DNA of 64,000 bases from Chromohalobacter nigrandesensis (GTDB lineage: Bacteria > Pseudomonadota > Gammaproteobacteria > Pseudomonadales > Halomonadaceae), in NCBI RefSeq assembly GCF_023061285.1, contig NZ_JAKGAM010000006.1, positions 124,001 to 188,000 of the forward strand, in the 5' to 3' direction. The translations under genes were made by a program, and so were the position numbers. Under the pieces are notes generated by a model. The model did not search any database, was not told the origin of the DNA, and saw only the letters and a program-made list of their open reading frames with translations. Position 1 is the first letter of the stretch, and each line of letters starts with the position of its first letter. Of this stretch, positions 18,001 through 28,581 are shown piece after piece.

Positions 18001-18569
18001 TCGGCTGCCAGTGCCACCGAGAGATGCAGACATTCCTCGTCGTGCTCACGCCCGGTGCGCTGGACTTCCAGATAAAACCGCCCAGGAAAAGCAGCATTCC
18101 AGGCATCGCATAGTTCCCGCGCCGCCTGGCCGTGTTCGGTCAGAAGGTGACGTCCGATCTCTCCTTCCCGAGCACCGGACAAGGCGATCAGTCCCGCGCT
18201 GCGCGCGAAGATCCATTCCTTCTTGAGGATGCCCTGGCCGCGCTGCTGACCTTCGCTCCAGCCCTGCGAGATCAGTTCGGTGAGGTGGCGGTAGCCGTCG
18301 TTGTCCATCGCCAACAGCGTCACGCGGTAGGGATGCGTCTCGTCGTGGGGATTCTCCAACCACAGATCGGCACCGATGATCGGCTTGAGTCCCGCGTCCT
18401 GGGCGCCCTTGTAGGCCTTGACCAGGCCGAACATATTGGAATCGTCGGTCACGGCCACGGCGGGCATGCCGCCCTTGGCCGTCGCTTCGATCAGCGGCTT
18501 CAAGCGCACCAGGCCATCGACCAGGGAATATTCACTGTGCACGCGCAGATGAACGAAAGGCGTAGTCAT
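15063..18569 (-). CDS. dnaE: DNA polymerase III subunit alpha
   Basis: The 1168-residue replicative polymerase subunit. The PHP domain starts at FVHLRVHSEYSLVDG. Palm-domain catalytic aspartates are in MPDFDVDFC (Asp407, Asp409), following the GPGRGSGAGSL motif. A helix-hairpin-helix region and a C-terminal OB fold (VAGLVVAMRTMKSKRGD) complete it. The ATG at 18569 gives the conventional N-terminus; an in-frame start at 18665 would add 32 unrelated residues. It lies 80 nt downstream of rnhB. Confidence 0.96.
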   Translation of the reverse strand: MTTPFVHLRVHSEYSLVDGLVRLKPLIEATAKGGMPAVAVTDDSNMFGLVKAYKGAQDAGLKPIIGADLWLENPHDETHPYRVTLLAMDNDGYRHLTELISQGWSEGQQRGQGILKKEWIFARSAGLIALSGAREGEIGRHLLTEHGQAARELCDAWNAAFPGRFYLEVQRTGREHDEECLHLSVALAAETQTPVVATNDVRFLSREEFWAHETRVAIGEGKALDDPRRERRYSEEQYLKSPQEMAELFADLPEALENSVMIAARCNVDVPLGEIFLPEYPVPDGMTMESFFRKISHDGLTERLEKLFTGETPIYPGRDLSEHEGTYRERLDFELNIILEMGFPGYFLIVMDFIQWAKENDIPVGPGRGSGAGSLVAYALKITDLDPLEYDLLFERFLNPERVSMPDFDVDFCMEKRDRVIEYVASRYGRDAVSQIVTFGTMAAKAVVRDVARAQGKPYSMGDKLSKLIPFEVGMTLSKAIEQEPALKEYLDNDEESQEIWDMALKLEGITRGTGKHAGGVVIAPTKLTDFSPLLCEEDGSGLVVQYDKNDIEEAGLVKFDFLGLRTLTIIDWALEMVDTVRAREGQGPLDIASIPLDDVPTFDMLKKAETTAVFQLESRGMKELIKRLEPDSLEDMIALVALFRPGPLQSGMVDDFINRKHGRAEVAYPHPEYQHELLEPVLGPTYGIILYQEQVMQIAQVMAGYSLGQADMLRRAMGKKKPEEMAKQRAGFMEGCAANGIDQDLAGNLFDLVEKFAGYGFNKSHSAAYGLVSYQTAWLKAHYPAPFMAAVLSTEMDNLDKVVPLIEECRKQGLTVTPPDVNMGSYKFTVDEQNRVVYGLGAIRGVGEGPIGAIVEAREADGAFDDLFDFCRRVDAKRLNKRTLEALIRSGALDNLGPSRAVLMASLDAALKAASQSHANASAGMIDMFGDAFVEPESGDVYADYHYAREWTDKERLAGEKDTLGLYLTGHPIDEYESELKRFVSTRIVDLKPLRGESQRVAGLVVAMRTMKSKRGDTMAFITLDDRTGRIEASLFGEMYEQMRGKLGADDVLIIEGEVSSDDYSGGLRLRGKEVTPMVDARTRYGEAVELALDGTRLNGRFARSLQDSLTRWRDPQGLPVRVRYRNPQASGVLELGDPWRVSPSDDLLIALREVEGQEAVTLRYRG

Positions 18570-18649
18570 GACGAGCTCTTGAGACGAAACGGACGATGCC
18601 GCCCGGGCGACATCTTCCTGAATGAATTGGGTAACGATGTGATGTGACG

Positions 18650-19252
18650 CTATACCGACAGCCACTGCTTGACCGGCGCAAACGAGCGGCGATGCTCCTC
18701 GAGCGGCCCCAGGCGCTCGAGCGCCTCGCGGTGCTCACGGGTAGGATAGCCCTTGTGGCGCGCAAACCCATACTCGGGATAGCGCTCGTGCAGCGCGAGC
18801 ATCTGCGCGTCGCGCGTCACCTTGGCCAGAATCGAGGCGGCGCCGATGGCCTCATGGCGCTGGTCGCCCTTGACCGCGCACTGCCCTGGCACATGATGCC
18901 CCGGCATCCGATTACCGTCCACCAGCAGATATTCCGCCGCCACCGGCAGGGCGTCGATGGCCCGCCGCATGGCCAGATGCGTGGCGTGGTAGATGTTGAG
19001 AGTGTCGATCTCGGCGGGCGATGCTTCGCCCACCGCGAAGGCCGTGGCGTGTTGGCGAATGGCCTCGGCCAATGCCAGACGGCGTTTTTCGCTGAGGGTC
19101 TTGGAGTCGGCCAACCCTTCGATGGGACGCGCCGGGTCGAGAATCACCGCAGCCGCCACTACGCTACCCACCAGGGGACCGCGCCCGACTTCATCGACGC
19201 CCGCCAGGCACGTGCCCTGATAATCGATCACCAACGGTGGTAGCCCCGTCAT
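18650..19252 (-). CDS. rnhB: Ribonuclease HII
   Basis: A 200-residue type 2 RNase H that removes ribonucleotides from DNA and RNA from hybrids. Catalytic Asp20-Glu21 lie in [11 protein letters not shown], and further acidic residues lie in LVDGN and [18 protein letters not shown]. It overlaps lpxB by 4 nt (ATGA), showing translational coupling. Confidence 0.96.
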   Translation of the reverse strand: MTGLPPLVIDYQGTCLAGVDEVGRGPLVGSVVAAAVILDPARPIEGLADSKTLSEKRRLALAEAIRQHATAFAVGEASPAEIDTLNIYHATHLAMRRAIDALPVAAEYLLVDGNRMPGHHVPGQCAVKGDQRHEAIGAASILAKVTRDAQMLALHERYPEYGFARHKGYPTREHREALERLGPLEEHRRSFAPVKQWLSV

Positions 19253-20412
19253 GCGTTGTCCTCCTGTAGCGGCAAGCGGCCGTGAGTAATCAGGCCGTCG
19301 ATGGCCTCGGCGGCACGCTCGCTGGCGCCGCGTTGGAGCGTGGCGTGCAAGTCAACAAAACGCGCCTCCATCGCCTGGCGCATGGTATCGTCGCCAAGCC
19401 ATTCGAGCAGCGCCTTGCCGATCGCCTCATGACTGGCAGCCTCCTGTATCAGCTCGGGCACCAGCGTCTCCTGGGCGATAAGATTGGGCAGCGAGATCCA
19501 ATCGGTCTTGACCATGCGCTTGGCCAACCAGTGCGTAGTAGGCGCCATCTTGTAGGCCACCACCATGGGACGATGACAGAGCATGGCTTCGAGCGCAGCG
19601 GTTCCAGAGGCGAGCAGCACCGCATCGGCAGCGGTCATCGCCTGGCGCGACTCGCCATCGTACAAGACGACGCTATCGCGGGCCGGATGCTCGGCCAGTA
19701 GTACCTCGAGTTCCTTGCGACGCGCCGGGGATGCCGCCGGCACGATCACTTGCAGGTCGGGGAGGCGTTCGCGCAACCAGGCGACGCTATCCAGGAACGT
19801 CGGCCCCAGGAAGCGGATTTCATTACCCCGTGAACCCGGCAACAACGCCAGCAGCGGCGCCGTGGACGATAATCCAAGCGCGGCGCGGGCCGCCTGGCGA
19901 TCGTTGACCAGCGGTAGTTCATCGGCCAGCGGATGCCCGACGAAGGCCACCGGCACGTCATGACGCGCGTAAAAGGCCGCCTCGAAGGGCAGGAAGGTGA
20001 GCATGGCATCGACCGACTGGGCGATGGACTTCACCCGGCCCTGGCGCCATGCCCAGACCGAGGGGCTGACGTAATGCACGGTGGGGATGCCGGTGTCACG
20101 CAATTGGCGTTCGAGCCCCAGGTTGAAGTCGGGCGCATCGATGCCGATCATCGCGTCCGGCTCCCAGGCCAGGGCATCACGCCGCAAATGACGCCGGACC
20201 TTGATCAGCCCCGGCAGGTGCTTGAGAACCTCGACCAACCCCATGACCGAGAGCGTCTCCAGCGGATAAAGCGAGTGCAAACCTTCGGCGAGCATGCGCG
20301 GGCCGCCGATACCGCGAAACTCGGCGTCGGGATGACGACGCTTCAGCGCCTGCATCAAACCGGCGCCGAGGATATCGCCCGACAGCTCTCCCGCGACCAG
20401 GTAGATACGCAT
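19249..20412 (-). CDS. lpxB: Lipid-A-disaccharide synthase
   Basis: A 387-residue GT-B glycosyltransferase that joins lipid X to UDP-2,3-diacylglucosamine. The N-terminus [19 protein letters not shown], the [13 protein letters not shown] segment and [10 protein letters not shown] are diagnostic. It sits between lpxA and rnhB with coupled overlap to rnhB, in the lpxD-fabZ-lpxA-lpxB order common to proteobacteria. Confidence 0.96.
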   Translation of the reverse strand: MRIYLVAGELSGDILGAGLMQALKRRHPDAEFRGIGGPRMLAEGLHSLYPLETLSVMGLVEVLKHLPGLIKVRRHLRRDALAWEPDAMIGIDAPDFNLGLERQLRDTGIPTVHYVSPSVWAWRQGRVKSIAQSVDAMLTFLPFEAAFYARHDVPVAFVGHPLADELPLVNDRQAARAALGLSSTAPLLALLPGSRGNEIRFLGPTFLDSVAWLRERLPDLQVIVPAASPARRKELEVLLAEHPARDSVVLYDGESRQAMTAADAVLLASGTAALEAMLCHRPMVVAYKMAPTTHWLAKRMVKTDWISLPNLIAQETLVPELIQEAASHEAIGKALLEWLGDDTMRQAMEARFVDLHATLQRGASERAAEAIDGLITHGRLPLQEDNA

Positions 20413-20424
20413 GACGTGCCTCGT

Positions 20425-21192
20425 TCAGCGCGTGATGCCGCGCTGGGACTCCTTCAGCGACGCCAGGAACGTCGCAACTTCCGGGCCGTCGAAATCGTTT
20501 TCGATACGCTCCAGCGCTTGCTCCATGGTCAAACCCTGGCGATAAACGGTGCGGTAGGCTTCGCCCAGCGCGCGCAGGGCCTCGCGCGAAAAGCCGCGGC
20601 GCTTGAGTCCCACCAGATTGAGCCCATGGGCCTGCGCCGGGTTGCCGTTGACGATGATATAGGCCGGCACGTCCTTGGTGATGATCGAGCCGCCGCCACA
20701 CATGGCATGGGTACCGATATGGCAGAACTGATGGATCGCCGAGAGGCCACCGAGAATGGCATGGTCGCCAATGGTGACATGCCCAGCCAGGGTCGCCTGA
20801 TTGGCGAGGATGCAATCATCGCCGATCACGCAGTCATGCCCGACATGCGCATAGGCCATGAAGAGGTTGCGCGAGCCGATGATGGTCGCTTCCTTGTCCT
20901 GGACCGTACCGCGATGCAGGGTCGCACCCTCGCGCACGACGTTATCGTCGCCCATTTCCAGACGGGTGGCTTCTCCGGCGTATTTCTTGTCCTGACAGTC
21001 CTCCCCCACGGAGGCGAACTGAAAGATCCGATTGCGCTTTCCCAAGCGGGTGGGTCCCTTGAGCACCACGTGTGGACCGATCACCGTGCCTTCCCCGATT
21101 TCCACTTCGGGGCCAATCACGCTGAACGGGCCGACATCGACGTCATCGGGTACACGCGCACTGGGGTCAACGATGGCGGTGGGATGAATCAA
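20425..21192 (-). CDS. lpxA: UDP-N-acetylglucosamine O-acyltransferase
   Basis: A 255-residue left-handed beta-helix acyltransferase performing the first step of lipid A synthesis. Hexapeptide repeats begin at [18 protein letters not shown]. The catalytic His lies in [12 protein letters not shown], and the C-terminal helical domain is complete. Its start overlaps the fabZ stop by 4 nt. Confidence 0.96.
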   Translation of the reverse strand: MIHPTAIVDPSARVPDDVDVGPFSVIGPEVEIGEGTVIGPHVVLKGPTRLGKRNRIFQFASVGEDCQDKKYAGEATRLEMGDDNVVREGATLHRGTVQDKEATIIGSRNLFMAYAHVGHDCVIGDDCILANQATLAGHVTIGDHAILGGLSAIHQFCHIGTHAMCGGGSIITKDVPAYIIVNGNPAQAHGLNLVGLKRRGFSREALRALGEAYRTVYRQGLTMEQALERIENDFDGPEVATFLASLKESQRGITR

Positions 21193-21632
21193 GCGACTTT
21201 CCTCTCGGCACAGATGATCTCGGCTTCGCAGGCTAGCTCGCCGTCAACCGTCGCACGGCAGGCGAATTTCCAGATCCCGCGCTTGCCCTTGATGACGATG
21301 GCTTCCAGGCGCAGTTGATCGCCCGGCATCACCGGACGCTTGAAGCGCACGTTATCACTTCCTACAAGATAATAGACATAACCGTCGGCGGGCATCTTGT
21401 TGACGGTCTTGAAACCCAGGATACCGCATGCCTGCGCCATGGCTTCGATGATCAACACGCCGGGCATGATGGGATGATGCGGGAAATGCCCATTGAAAAA
21501 TGGCTCGTTGACGCTGACATTCTTGCAGGCGACGATCGACTCGCCGACCGTGATCTCCATGACGCGATCCACCAGCAAGAACGGATAACGGTGCGGTAGA
21601 TACTCACGGATCTCGTTGATGTCCATTACCAT
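21189..21632 (-). CDS. fabZ: 3-hydroxyacyl-ACP dehydratase FabZ
   Basis: A 147-residue hot-dog-fold dehydratase of fatty-acid elongation. [13 protein letters not shown], catalytic His49 in [13 protein letters not shown] and Glu63 in IIEAMAQ are present. The start at 21632 ([10 protein letters not shown]) is chosen; 21626 is also possible. A longer open frame upstream is not conserved. It lies within the lpx operon, where it competes for hydroxymyristoyl-ACP with LpxA and LpxD. Confidence 0.95.
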   Translation of the reverse strand: MVMDINEIREYLPHRYPFLLVDRVMEITVGESIVACKNVSVNEPFFNGHFPHHPIMPGVLIIEAMAQACGILGFKTVNKMPADGYVYYLVGSDNVRFKRPVMPGDQLRLEAIVIKGKRGIWKFACRATVDGELACEAEIICAERKVA

Positions 21633-21753
21633 CGATACAACCTCTGAAATAACGAAGTGCCTGTCATGGTGACGAACAGGCACACAAGACGGAGTGCTCC
21701 GCCTATCTGGATGGGGCGAGAAGTATACAGGTCCGCTTCCTCGCTGGCAGCCA

Positions 21754-22803
21754 TCAGCCTTGGGTAACGTCCGGAGTATCCCGTTCCAGACGCGCCAGAC
21801 GCTTGGCGAGATCGTCGAGCTGCTTGAAGCGCACCGCGTTCTTGCGCCACAAGCCATTGGGCATCGCACCCGTTCCCGAAGAATAAACCCCGGGCTCGTG
21901 AATGGAGTTAGTGACAAGACTCATGCCAGTAACCTGAACGCCATCGCAAATCGTCAGGTGCCCCGAGAGGCCTACGCCGCCCCCCAGCATGCAGTGGCGT
22001 CCCACGCGGGTCGAGCCCGCGATTCCTACGCACCCCGCCAGGGCGCTATGATCGCCGACCTGCACGTTGTGAGCGATCTGCACCTGGCTGTCGATCTTGA
22101 CGTCATCGCCGATCAACGTATCACCCAGTGCACCGCGGTCGATGCTCGAGCAGCTACCGATTTCGACGTCGTCGCCCACGATGACGCCACCCAGCTGCGC
22201 GATCTTGTGCCAGCCTTGGCCATCATGAGCGAAACCGAAGCCATCAGCGCCCACCACACAGCCACTGTGCAAGATGGCACGCAGACCGATACTCACGCCG
22301 TGATAGACGGTGACGTTGGCATGCAGCCGGGTATCGGCGCCGATCTCGCTATCCGCCCCAACGATACAACCTGGGCCGATCACGCAGCCATTACCGATGA
22401 CGGCGCCGGCGTCGATCACGCACTGCGGGCCGATCGAAACACGCTCACCGAGACGCGCGCTTTCGGCAACCACCGCACTGGGATGAACGCCTTCCGGCGC
22501 CTGCCCCGCCAGCGGATCGAAAAGCCTCGATAGCTCGGCGTAACCGAGATAAGGGTTGTCGAGCTCGAGCCGCGCGCATGGCACCTCGGCGCCATGCCCC
22601 GGATGCACCAGCACGGCGGCCGCACGCGTGTCGGGCAAGTATTTGAGATAGGTCTTGTTGGCCAGGAACGTAATGTCGTTCGGGCCCGCATCGAGTAATG
22701 TCGCCAGGCCGGTGACGCGATGATCGCTATCGCCGACCAAACGGGCCTCAAGACGTTCGGCCAGTTCACCGAGCGTGAAGGCGCAAGGAGTAAGGGTCTT
22801 CAT
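21754..22803 (-). CDS. lpxD: UDP-3-O-(3-hydroxyacyl)glucosamine N-acyltransferase
   Basis: A 349-residue protein with an N-terminal uridine-binding domain ([17 protein letters not shown], about 1-100). Left-handed beta-helix hexapeptide repeats follow ([19 protein letters not shown] onward) with a HDGQGWHKI loop, and a C-terminal helix ends in LARLERD. It catalyses the third step of lipid A synthesis and lies between skp and fabZ. Confidence 0.96.
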   Translation of the reverse strand: MKTLTPCAFTLGELAERLEARLVGDSDHRVTGLATLLDAGPNDITFLANKTYLKYLPDTRAAAVLVHPGHGAEVPCARLELDNPYLGYAELSRLFDPLAGQAPEGVHPSAVVAESARLGERVSIGPQCVIDAGAVIGNGCVIGPGCIVGADSEIGADTRLHANVTVYHGVSIGLRAILHSGCVVGADGFGFAHDGQGWHKIAQLGGVIVGDDVEIGSCSSIDRGALGDTLIGDDVKIDSQVQIAHNVQVGDHSALAGCVGIAGSTRVGRHCMLGGGVGLSGHLTICDGVQVTGMSLVTNSIHEPGVYSSGTGAMPNGLWRKNAVRFKQLDDLAKRLARLERDTPDVTQG

Positions 22804-22850
22804 GTGCGCTTGGAACCGCTAGCCATGGGCGCCATCGGCACCCCATGGGC

Positions 22851-23354
22851 TCAATTGAGCGAGTTAAAGATGCGGGTAACTTCCTCGGTGACGTCGAGGC
22901 TATCCTCTGAATACACCACCGCATCACGATCCACCACGAGGTCCAGGTCATGCTCTTCGACGACCTGTTCGACGGCGCGATCGAGCTTGGGCTTGGCCGA
23001 CTGCATGAAGGACTGTTCCTTTTCCTGCTGCATGCGCTGAATCTGCTGACGCAACTGCTGGAACTCGGAGCCTTTTTCACGCAACTCTTGTTGAGCGCTG
23101 CTGCGATCGGAATCGGACATCACCGCGCCATCTTGCTGGAGCTGCTGTTGCAGCTGCTGCAATTCCTCGCTGAGTGACTCGGCACGCTGCTTCTTGTCGC
23201 CGATCTGATTCTTGAGCTCGTTCATCGAACGCTGGGCGGCGTCCGAATCCAGCAACGCCTGGCGCCAATCGATAACGCCAACCTCGTTCGCCATGGCCGG
23301 CATGGACAGCACACTCATCACCCCAAGACATAGGGCACCCGTCAATTTGCGCAT
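22851..23354 (-). CDS. skp: Periplasmic chaperone Skp/OmpH
   Basis: A 167-residue protein with a Sec signal peptide ending at about AMA (residue 22) and a long Gln/Glu-rich coiled coil (about 45-125, e.g. SEELQQLQQQLQQ). It carries unfolded outer-membrane proteins across the periplasm to BamA. The start at 23354 is supported by GGAGAGGGTG just upstream. It sits immediately downstream of bamA, its functional partner. Confidence 0.93.
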   Translation of the reverse strand: MRKLTGALCLGVMSVLSMPAMANEVGVIDWRQALLDSDAAQRSMNELKNQIGDKKQRAESLSEELQQLQQQLQQDGAVMSDSDRSSAQQELREKGSEFQQLRQQIQRMQQEKEQSFMQSAKPKLDRAVEQVVEEHDLDLVVDRDAVVYSEDSLDVTEEVTRIFNSLN

Positions 23355-23387
23355 CACACCCTCTCCTTGATTCGTTATGGTCACTCG

Positions 23388-23410
23388 GTGCGGCGGTCAC
23401 GCCGCCGCAC
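23388..23410 (-). other. Hairpin between bamA and skp
   Basis: GTGCGGCGG (23388-23396) and CCGCCGCAC (23402-23410) form a 9-bp stem with a 5-nt loop and no T-run on the minus strand. It is more likely an mRNA-stability or partial attenuation element than a terminator. This would allow different bamA and skp mRNA levels. Confidence 0.6.
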
Positions 23411-23438
23411 TTGGCGCATGACGCTGTGTCAGCCTGCT

Positions 23439-25775
23439 TTAGAAGGTCTGACCCAGCGAGAATTGAAAGACCTGAGTATCGTCACCGTCTTCGTCGCTTA
23501 GCGGCTTGGCAACACTGAAGGTCAACGGTCCCACCGGGGTCAGCCAGGAAAGTCCTAGCCCGACGCTATAGCGCAAGTCACCCATATCCACACCACTACT
23601 GCAGCTAGAACTACTACCTCCCGGCACATCGTAGCAATCGGTCAGGTAGGTGTTACCAGCATCGAAGAAGACACTGGTCTGCAGCGAGCGGCGGTCCTCG
23701 ACCCAAGGGAAGGGGTAGATCAACTCGGCCGAGCCTTCGACGAGTACGTTACCCCCCAGGGTGTCATCGTCCCCGTCATTACGCGGCGTAGTATCCGGCC
23801 CCAGCGTATTGCTGGAGAAGCCGCGTACCGAGCCCAGTCCACCCGCGTAGAAATTTTCGTAAAACGGGTAGGCATCGTCACCGACGGTGTCCGCATAGCC
23901 CACGTTAGTACTGAATTTCAGTGACCACTCGGGACGGAACTCAAACAGCTTCTGGGCTTCATAGCGCGTCTTGTAGTACTGCGTATCGCTTCCCGGCATC
24001 GCAGCCTCCAGCGACAGTTCCTGATAGCTGCCGTCGGTGGGCATGATGCCGCGATTGAGGTTATTACGCGTCCAACTGGCGGTGAGCTTGTAGTTCATGA
24101 AGTCCTCACCCTCGTCGTCCGTGTACTGGACGATTTCGGCAGGCGTATCGCGATAGGTATCGAGCGACAGGTCCTCGATGCCGACGCCGAAGTTCAGCCG
24201 TGACAGATCGTTGATCGGATAGCCGAAGTTGACGCTACCCCCGATGGCATCCGAGGAATAGGTCGAGATGTCATCGAAGTCTTCGTAATCGGTCTCGCGA
24301 TAATAAAGATTATAGCCGCGCGAGATGCCATCCAGCGTCCAGTAGGGATCAGTGTAGCCGAAGTTGAGGTTGGTGAAATAATCACCCTTCTGCGCATTGA
24401 CGTTGACGCGATTGCCGGTACCCAGGAAGTTGCTCTGGGACAACGACGCACCATAGATGACCCCGGCGCTCTGCGAGTAGCCCAGGCTGGCCGAGACCGA
24501 CCCGGACGGCTGCTCCTCGACGTTGTAGGTCACATCGAGCTGGTCGGACTCATCGGAGACGGGACGCGTTTCGACATCCACCGAGCGGAAGAAACCGAGA
24601 CGCTCCAGACGCTCGCGGGATTGACTGATCTGGTCGGTGGAGGCCGGCGCACCTTCCATCTGGACCATCTCGCGACGCAGCACTTCGTCTTGGGTGGTGG
24701 TATTGCCCTCGAAATTGATGCGCCGCACATAGGCACGCCGCCCCGGTTCGACCTGGAAGGTGACATCCACGGTACCGCCGTCGGCATCGACCTCGGGCAC
24801 GCTGTCGATCTCGGCGAAGGCGAACCCTTCGGCGCCGAGGCGCTTGCGCAAGGCTTCGGAAGACTCGGTCATCGCGCTTTGCGAGTAATATTCGCCGGGT
24901 TCGGCGGTCACCAGCTCACGCGCCTCGCTTTCGTCGATCTTGAGATCGCCTGCAAAGCGAATCTCGTCGAGTTTATAGCGCTTGCCTTCATCGACATTGA
25001 TATTGATGAAGATATCGGACTTGTCGGGGCTGATCGACACTTGCGACGAGGTGATATCGAAATTGACGTAGCCGCGGTCCAGGTAGAAGGAACGTAGCGT
25101 CTCGAGATCGCCCGACAGCTTGTCGCGAGAATATTCATCGTCGGAAAACCAGCCAAAGAACCAGCCCGGTTTGTCTTCCAACGCGAACAAGTCACGCAGG
25201 GTATCGTCGTCGAAATCTTGATTGCCGACGAAGTTGATCTGGTGAATCTTGGCGACCGCACCCTCGTTGATATCGATATCGACTTCGACGCGGTTGTTGT
25301 CGAGCTCCTCGACGCTGGTCTCGATATTGGCGCTATAACGTCCTTGGGATTGGTAAAGCCGCTCGAGCTCACGCTGCACCTCATCGAGCGTCGAGCGCTG
25401 CAGTACCTGGCCTTCATCGAGCCCGGCCTCGGTCATGCCCTTGCGAAGATCCTCATCGGCCACCTGAGAGTTGCCGTTGAGCTCGATGCTGGCGATGGTG
25501 GGGCGCTCGACCACGTTGACGATCAATACATCGCCATCACGCGACAGCTCGATGTCGTCGAAGAGGCCGGTATCGAACAGTTCCTGCGACGCCTCGGCCA
25601 ATTCACGGTCATCGACCTGGTCGCGCGCACTGACTGGAAAGGCATTGAACACCGATGCCGGCGATACGCGCTGCAGCCCTTCCACGCGAATATCTGAAAT
25701 CTCGAAGGGGGCCGCCAGTGCCGCGGGAGTCGCGGTCAGCAGCAGCGCCGCCAATCCGATGGTCTTGATCTTCAT
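23439..25775 (-). CDS. bamA: Outer-membrane protein assembly factor BamA
   Basis: A 778-residue Omp85 protein. A signal peptide of about 21 residues ends in AALA. Five POTRA domains (about 22-420; first one FEISDIRVEGLQRVSP) precede a 16-stranded barrel ending in Phe (FSLGQTF). The conserved loop-6 VRGF motif is present (LGSVRGFSSN, about residue 646). It inserts beta-barrel proteins into the outer membrane. Acidic, Asp-rich loops fit a halophile. The start at 25775 removes a 12-residue non-signal extension. Confidence 0.96.
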   Translation of the reverse strand: MKIKTIGLAALLLTATPAALAAPFEISDIRVEGLQRVSPASVFNAFPVSARDQVDDRELAEASQELFDTGLFDDIELSRDGDVLIVNVVERPTIASIELNGNSQVADEDLRKGMTEAGLDEGQVLQRSTLDEVQRELERLYQSQGRYSANIETSVEELDNNRVEVDIDINEGAVAKIHQINFVGNQDFDDDTLRDLFALEDKPGWFFGWFSDDEYSRDKLSGDLETLRSFYLDRGYVNFDITSSQVSISPDKSDIFININVDEGKRYKLDEIRFAGDLKIDESEARELVTAEPGEYYSQSAMTESSEALRKRLGAEGFAFAEIDSVPEVDADGGTVDVTFQVEPGRRAYVRRINFEGNTTTQDEVLRREMVQMEGAPASTDQISQSRERLERLGFFRSVDVETRPVSDESDQLDVTYNVEEQPSGSVSASLGYSQSAGVIYGASLSQSNFLGTGNRVNVNAQKGDYFTNLNFGYTDPYWTLDGISRGYNLYYRETDYEDFDDISTYSSDAIGGSVNFGYPINDLSRLNFGVGIEDLSLDTYRDTPAEIVQYTDDEGEDFMNYKLTASWTRNNLNRGIMPTDGSYQELSLEAAMPGSDTQYYKTRYEAQKLFEFRPEWSLKFSTNVGYADTVGDDAYPFYENFYAGGLGSVRGFSSNTLGPDTTPRNDGDDDTLGGNVLVEGSAELIYPFPWVEDRRSLQTSVFFDAGNTYLTDCYDVPGGSSSSCSSGVDMGDLRYSVGLGLSWLTPVGPLTFSVAKPLSDEDGDDTQVFQFSLGQTF

Positions 25776-25971
25776 GCAGTCGATTCGCTTTTCTCGAGTC
25801 CGCCCGCTCATGGAACAGGCACCTTATACATTTCCCTGGGTGACTGGCAAGGTCGTCCCCCGCCTTGCCGTGACACCCGGGTCGCTCATCCTTGCGGCCG
25901 ATGACCGCTTACGACATGCCATTGATGGCCCATATTAAGGCCCGTTGGCGGTCCGTCTTGCAACGACGTCC

Positions 25972-27327
25972 CTACAGACGCATCAAATCGAAATACAACG
26001 CCATCAACATCAACGAGCCCACCAAGGCGACACCGATACGCAATCCAAAGGCTTGCACCGCCTCGGGCACCGGACGCCCCCGCACCGCTTCGATCAGGTA
26101 GTAAACCAAGTGACCACCGTCAAGCACGGGAATCGGCAAGAGATTGAGAACCCCCAGGCTGATCGATAAATAGGCCAGGAAGCTGATGAAGCTTTCCACG
26201 CCATTACGCGCGGAATCGCCCGCGATGCGTGCAATCGTCACCGGACCCGACAGATTGGAGGGCGAGATCAACCCAACCAGCATCTTGCGGATCGAATCCA
26301 GCGTGAGCAAGCTCATCTCGCCGGTCTTGCCCACCGCTTCACCGATGGCGTCCAGCGGCCCATACCGAATCTCGCGCCGGTAACGCTCGGGCCACTCGGT
26401 GGTTTGTACCCCCACGCCGATGTAACCCATCGCCGTGCCGTCTTCCTGCTCGCGCGTGGCCGGCGTCAACTCCACATCGCGGCGCTCACCGTCACGCTCG
26501 ACTCGCAATGCAAGTGTCTTGCCGGGGTTGTCACGCACACGTTCGACGAATGCCATCCAATCCTCGATGCCGACACCGTCGACACTGACGATGCGGTCGC
26601 CACTCTGCAGTCCGGCCTTTTGGGCACGCCCATCATCCAGCACCTCCCCCAACACGGCGGGCATCTCGGGACGCCACGGCGTCACCCCCAAAGTAGCCAG
26701 GGGGCGTGGCGGGTCCTGGCGTACCAACCAGTCGCTGACCGGCACACGATGACGCTCCGGCGAAGCCGTCTCGGAATCACGCGTCGTGACCTCGAGCTCG
26801 CCGTTGGCGCCAATGGCCGCCACCAATTTGAGATTGACGTCTCCCCAGGATGGCGTGCGCTCGCCCTCGACGGCCACGATTTCCTGCCCGGACTGCAAAC
26901 CGCCCTGGGCGGCTGGCGAATCTGCAGCAATGTCGCCGATCACCGGCGCCACCGTGGTCGTGCCATAGACGAACAGCACCCAATAGGCGACGAAGGCGAG
27001 CAGAAAGTTAGCCAGCGGTCCAGCCGATACGATGGCGATGCGTGCCCAGACACTCTTGCGATTGAACGCCTGCGCCTGCTCCTCCGGTGCCACCGGGCCC
27101 TCACGCTCGTCGAGCATCTTGACGTAGCCACCCAGCGGTATCGCGGCCACGGCGAACTCCGTGCCATGACGATCTACACGCGACCATAGCGGCTTGCCGA
27201 AGCCCACCGAGAAACGCAGCACCTTGACACCACAACGCCGCGCCACCCAGAAATGGCCGTATTCGTGGAAGGTGATCAACAACCCCAGTACCACGATGAC
27301 CGCCAGCAGATTCTCAATCACGCCCAT
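25972..27327 (-). CDS. rseP: RIP metalloprotease RseP
   Basis: A 451-residue site-2 intramembrane zinc protease that cleaves RseA and liberates sigma-E. The HExxH motif is His21-Glu22-Tyr-Gly-His25 (TFHEYGHFWVARRCGVKV). There are two PDZ domains (about 115-310), and the third metal-binding motif is LDGGHLVYY near residue 400. Four membrane segments are expected. It is 196 nt upstream of bamA in transcript order. Confidence 0.95.
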   Translation of the reverse strand: MGVIENLLAVIVVLGLLITFHEYGHFWVARRCGVKVLRFSVGFGKPLWSRVDRHGTEFAVAAIPLGGYVKMLDEREGPVAPEEQAQAFNRKSVWARIAIVSAGPLANFLLAFVAYWVLFVYGTTTVAPVIGDIAADSPAAQGGLQSGQEIVAVEGERTPSWGDVNLKLVAAIGANGELEVTTRDSETASPERHRVPVSDWLVRQDPPRPLATLGVTPWRPEMPAVLGEVLDDGRAQKAGLQSGDRIVSVDGVGIEDWMAFVERVRDNPGKTLALRVERDGERRDVELTPATREQEDGTAMGYIGVGVQTTEWPERYRREIRYGPLDAIGEAVGKTGEMSLLTLDSIRKMLVGLISPSNLSGPVTIARIAGDSARNGVESFISFLAYLSISLGVLNLLPIPVLDGGHLVYYLIEAVRGRPVPEAVQAFGLRIGVALVGSLMLMALYFDLMRL

Positions 27328-27367
27328 GGGAGTCGCTCTCCTTCCTGCGGCTTGCCGAGCCCGCGCA

Positions 27368-28573
27368 TCATGACGTGAACTGCGTCAATTGACGTTCGGC
27401 CTCGCGCCGGGCCGCCTCGTCTGCGGCCAGCACCGCGCTCAACTCATGCGCCGAATGTACCTCGCAAGCCTCGCAGACTACCGCCACCAGGCGTGGAATA
27501 TCCGCGAACCCGAGCCGTGCATCGAGAAACGCTTCCACCGCCACTTCATTCGCGGCATTGAGCGTGGCCGGGGCGGTACCGCCTGCGGCCATTGCCTCGC
27601 GGGCGAGACGCAGGCACGGGAAGCGTGCTTCATCAGGCGCCTCGAAATCGAGCCGCGCCACCTGAAACAGATCCAGCGGCGCCACGCCTGCATCGATGCG
27701 CTCCGGCCAAGCCAGCCCATAGGCGATCGGCGTACGCATATCGGGATTGCCCAACTGCGCGATCACCGAGCCATCGCTATAGGCGGCCATGGAGTGAACG
27801 ACGCTTTGCGGATGCACCACGACCTGAACCTGTTCCGGCCGCGCATCGAACAACCAGCATGCCTCGATCAGCTCGAGCCCCTTGTTCATCAAGGTGGCGC
27901 TATCCACCGATATCTTGCGGCCCATCGACCAATTGGGATGCGCACACGCCTGCTCCGGGGTCACCGCCTTCAGCTGCGCCTCGGACCAGTCACGAAAGGG
28001 TCCTCCGGAAGCGGTCAACAACAACTGAGTCACGCCCTGGCGTGCCAATCCACCACGGTGCTCGGTGGGTAGACACTGATAAATGGCATTATGTTCAGAA
28101 TCGATGGGCAACAATACCGCGCCATGACGTTCGACGGCTTCCATGAACAGCGCGCCGGACATCACCAGGGCTTCCTTGTTGGCGAGCAGCACGCGCTTGC
28201 CGGCACGTACTGCGGCCAGCGTCGGCATCAAACCGGCCGCGCCCATGATGGCGGCCATCACCACCTCGCTGTCGGCGCTTCCGGCAACTTCCGATAACGC
28301 CGCCTCGCCGGCGCGCACCTGGGTATCGACACCCGCCTCGGCGAGAGCATCACGCAACCAGACGGCGTCGCGCTCCTCGCCGAGCACCGCGACATCGGGA
28401 CGATGAACCAAGCATTGATCGCGCAGCGTTTCGCGCGAACGATAGGCAGTCAAGGCATGCAGCCGGTAACGTTGGGGATGGCGGGCAATGACATCGAGAG
28501 TGCTCTTGCCGATGGAGCCGGTGGCTCCGAGTACGGTCACACGTTGTATCCGAGCGCAATCGGCATATTCCAT
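27368..28573 (-). CDS. dxr: 1-deoxy-D-xylulose 5-phosphate reductoisomerase
   Basis: A 401-residue NADPH-dependent enzyme making 2-C-methyl-D-erythritol 4-phosphate in the MEP isoprenoid pathway. The Rossmann motif [17 protein letters not shown], substrate-binding [15 protein letters not shown] and [10 protein letters not shown] are present. It lies between cdsA and rseP, as is typical. Confidence 0.96.
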   Translation of the reverse strand: MEYADCARIQRVTVLGATGSIGKSTLDVIARHPQRYRLHALTAYRSRETLRDQCLVHRPDVAVLGEERDAVWLRDALAEAGVDTQVRAGEAALSEVAGSADSEVVMAAIMGAAGLMPTLAAVRAGKRVLLANKEALVMSGALFMEAVERHGAVLLPIDSEHNAIYQCLPTEHRGGLARQGVTQLLLTASGGPFRDWSEAQLKAVTPEQACAHPNWSMGRKISVDSATLMNKGLELIEACWLFDARPEQVQVVVHPQSVVHSMAAYSDGSVIAQLGNPDMRTPIAYGLAWPERIDAGVAPLDLFQVARLDFEAPDEARFPCLRLAREAMAAGGTAPATLNAANEVAVEAFLDARLGFADIPRLVAVVCEACEVHSAHELSAVLAADEAARREAERQLTQFTS

Positions 28574-28581
28574 GCGTCACC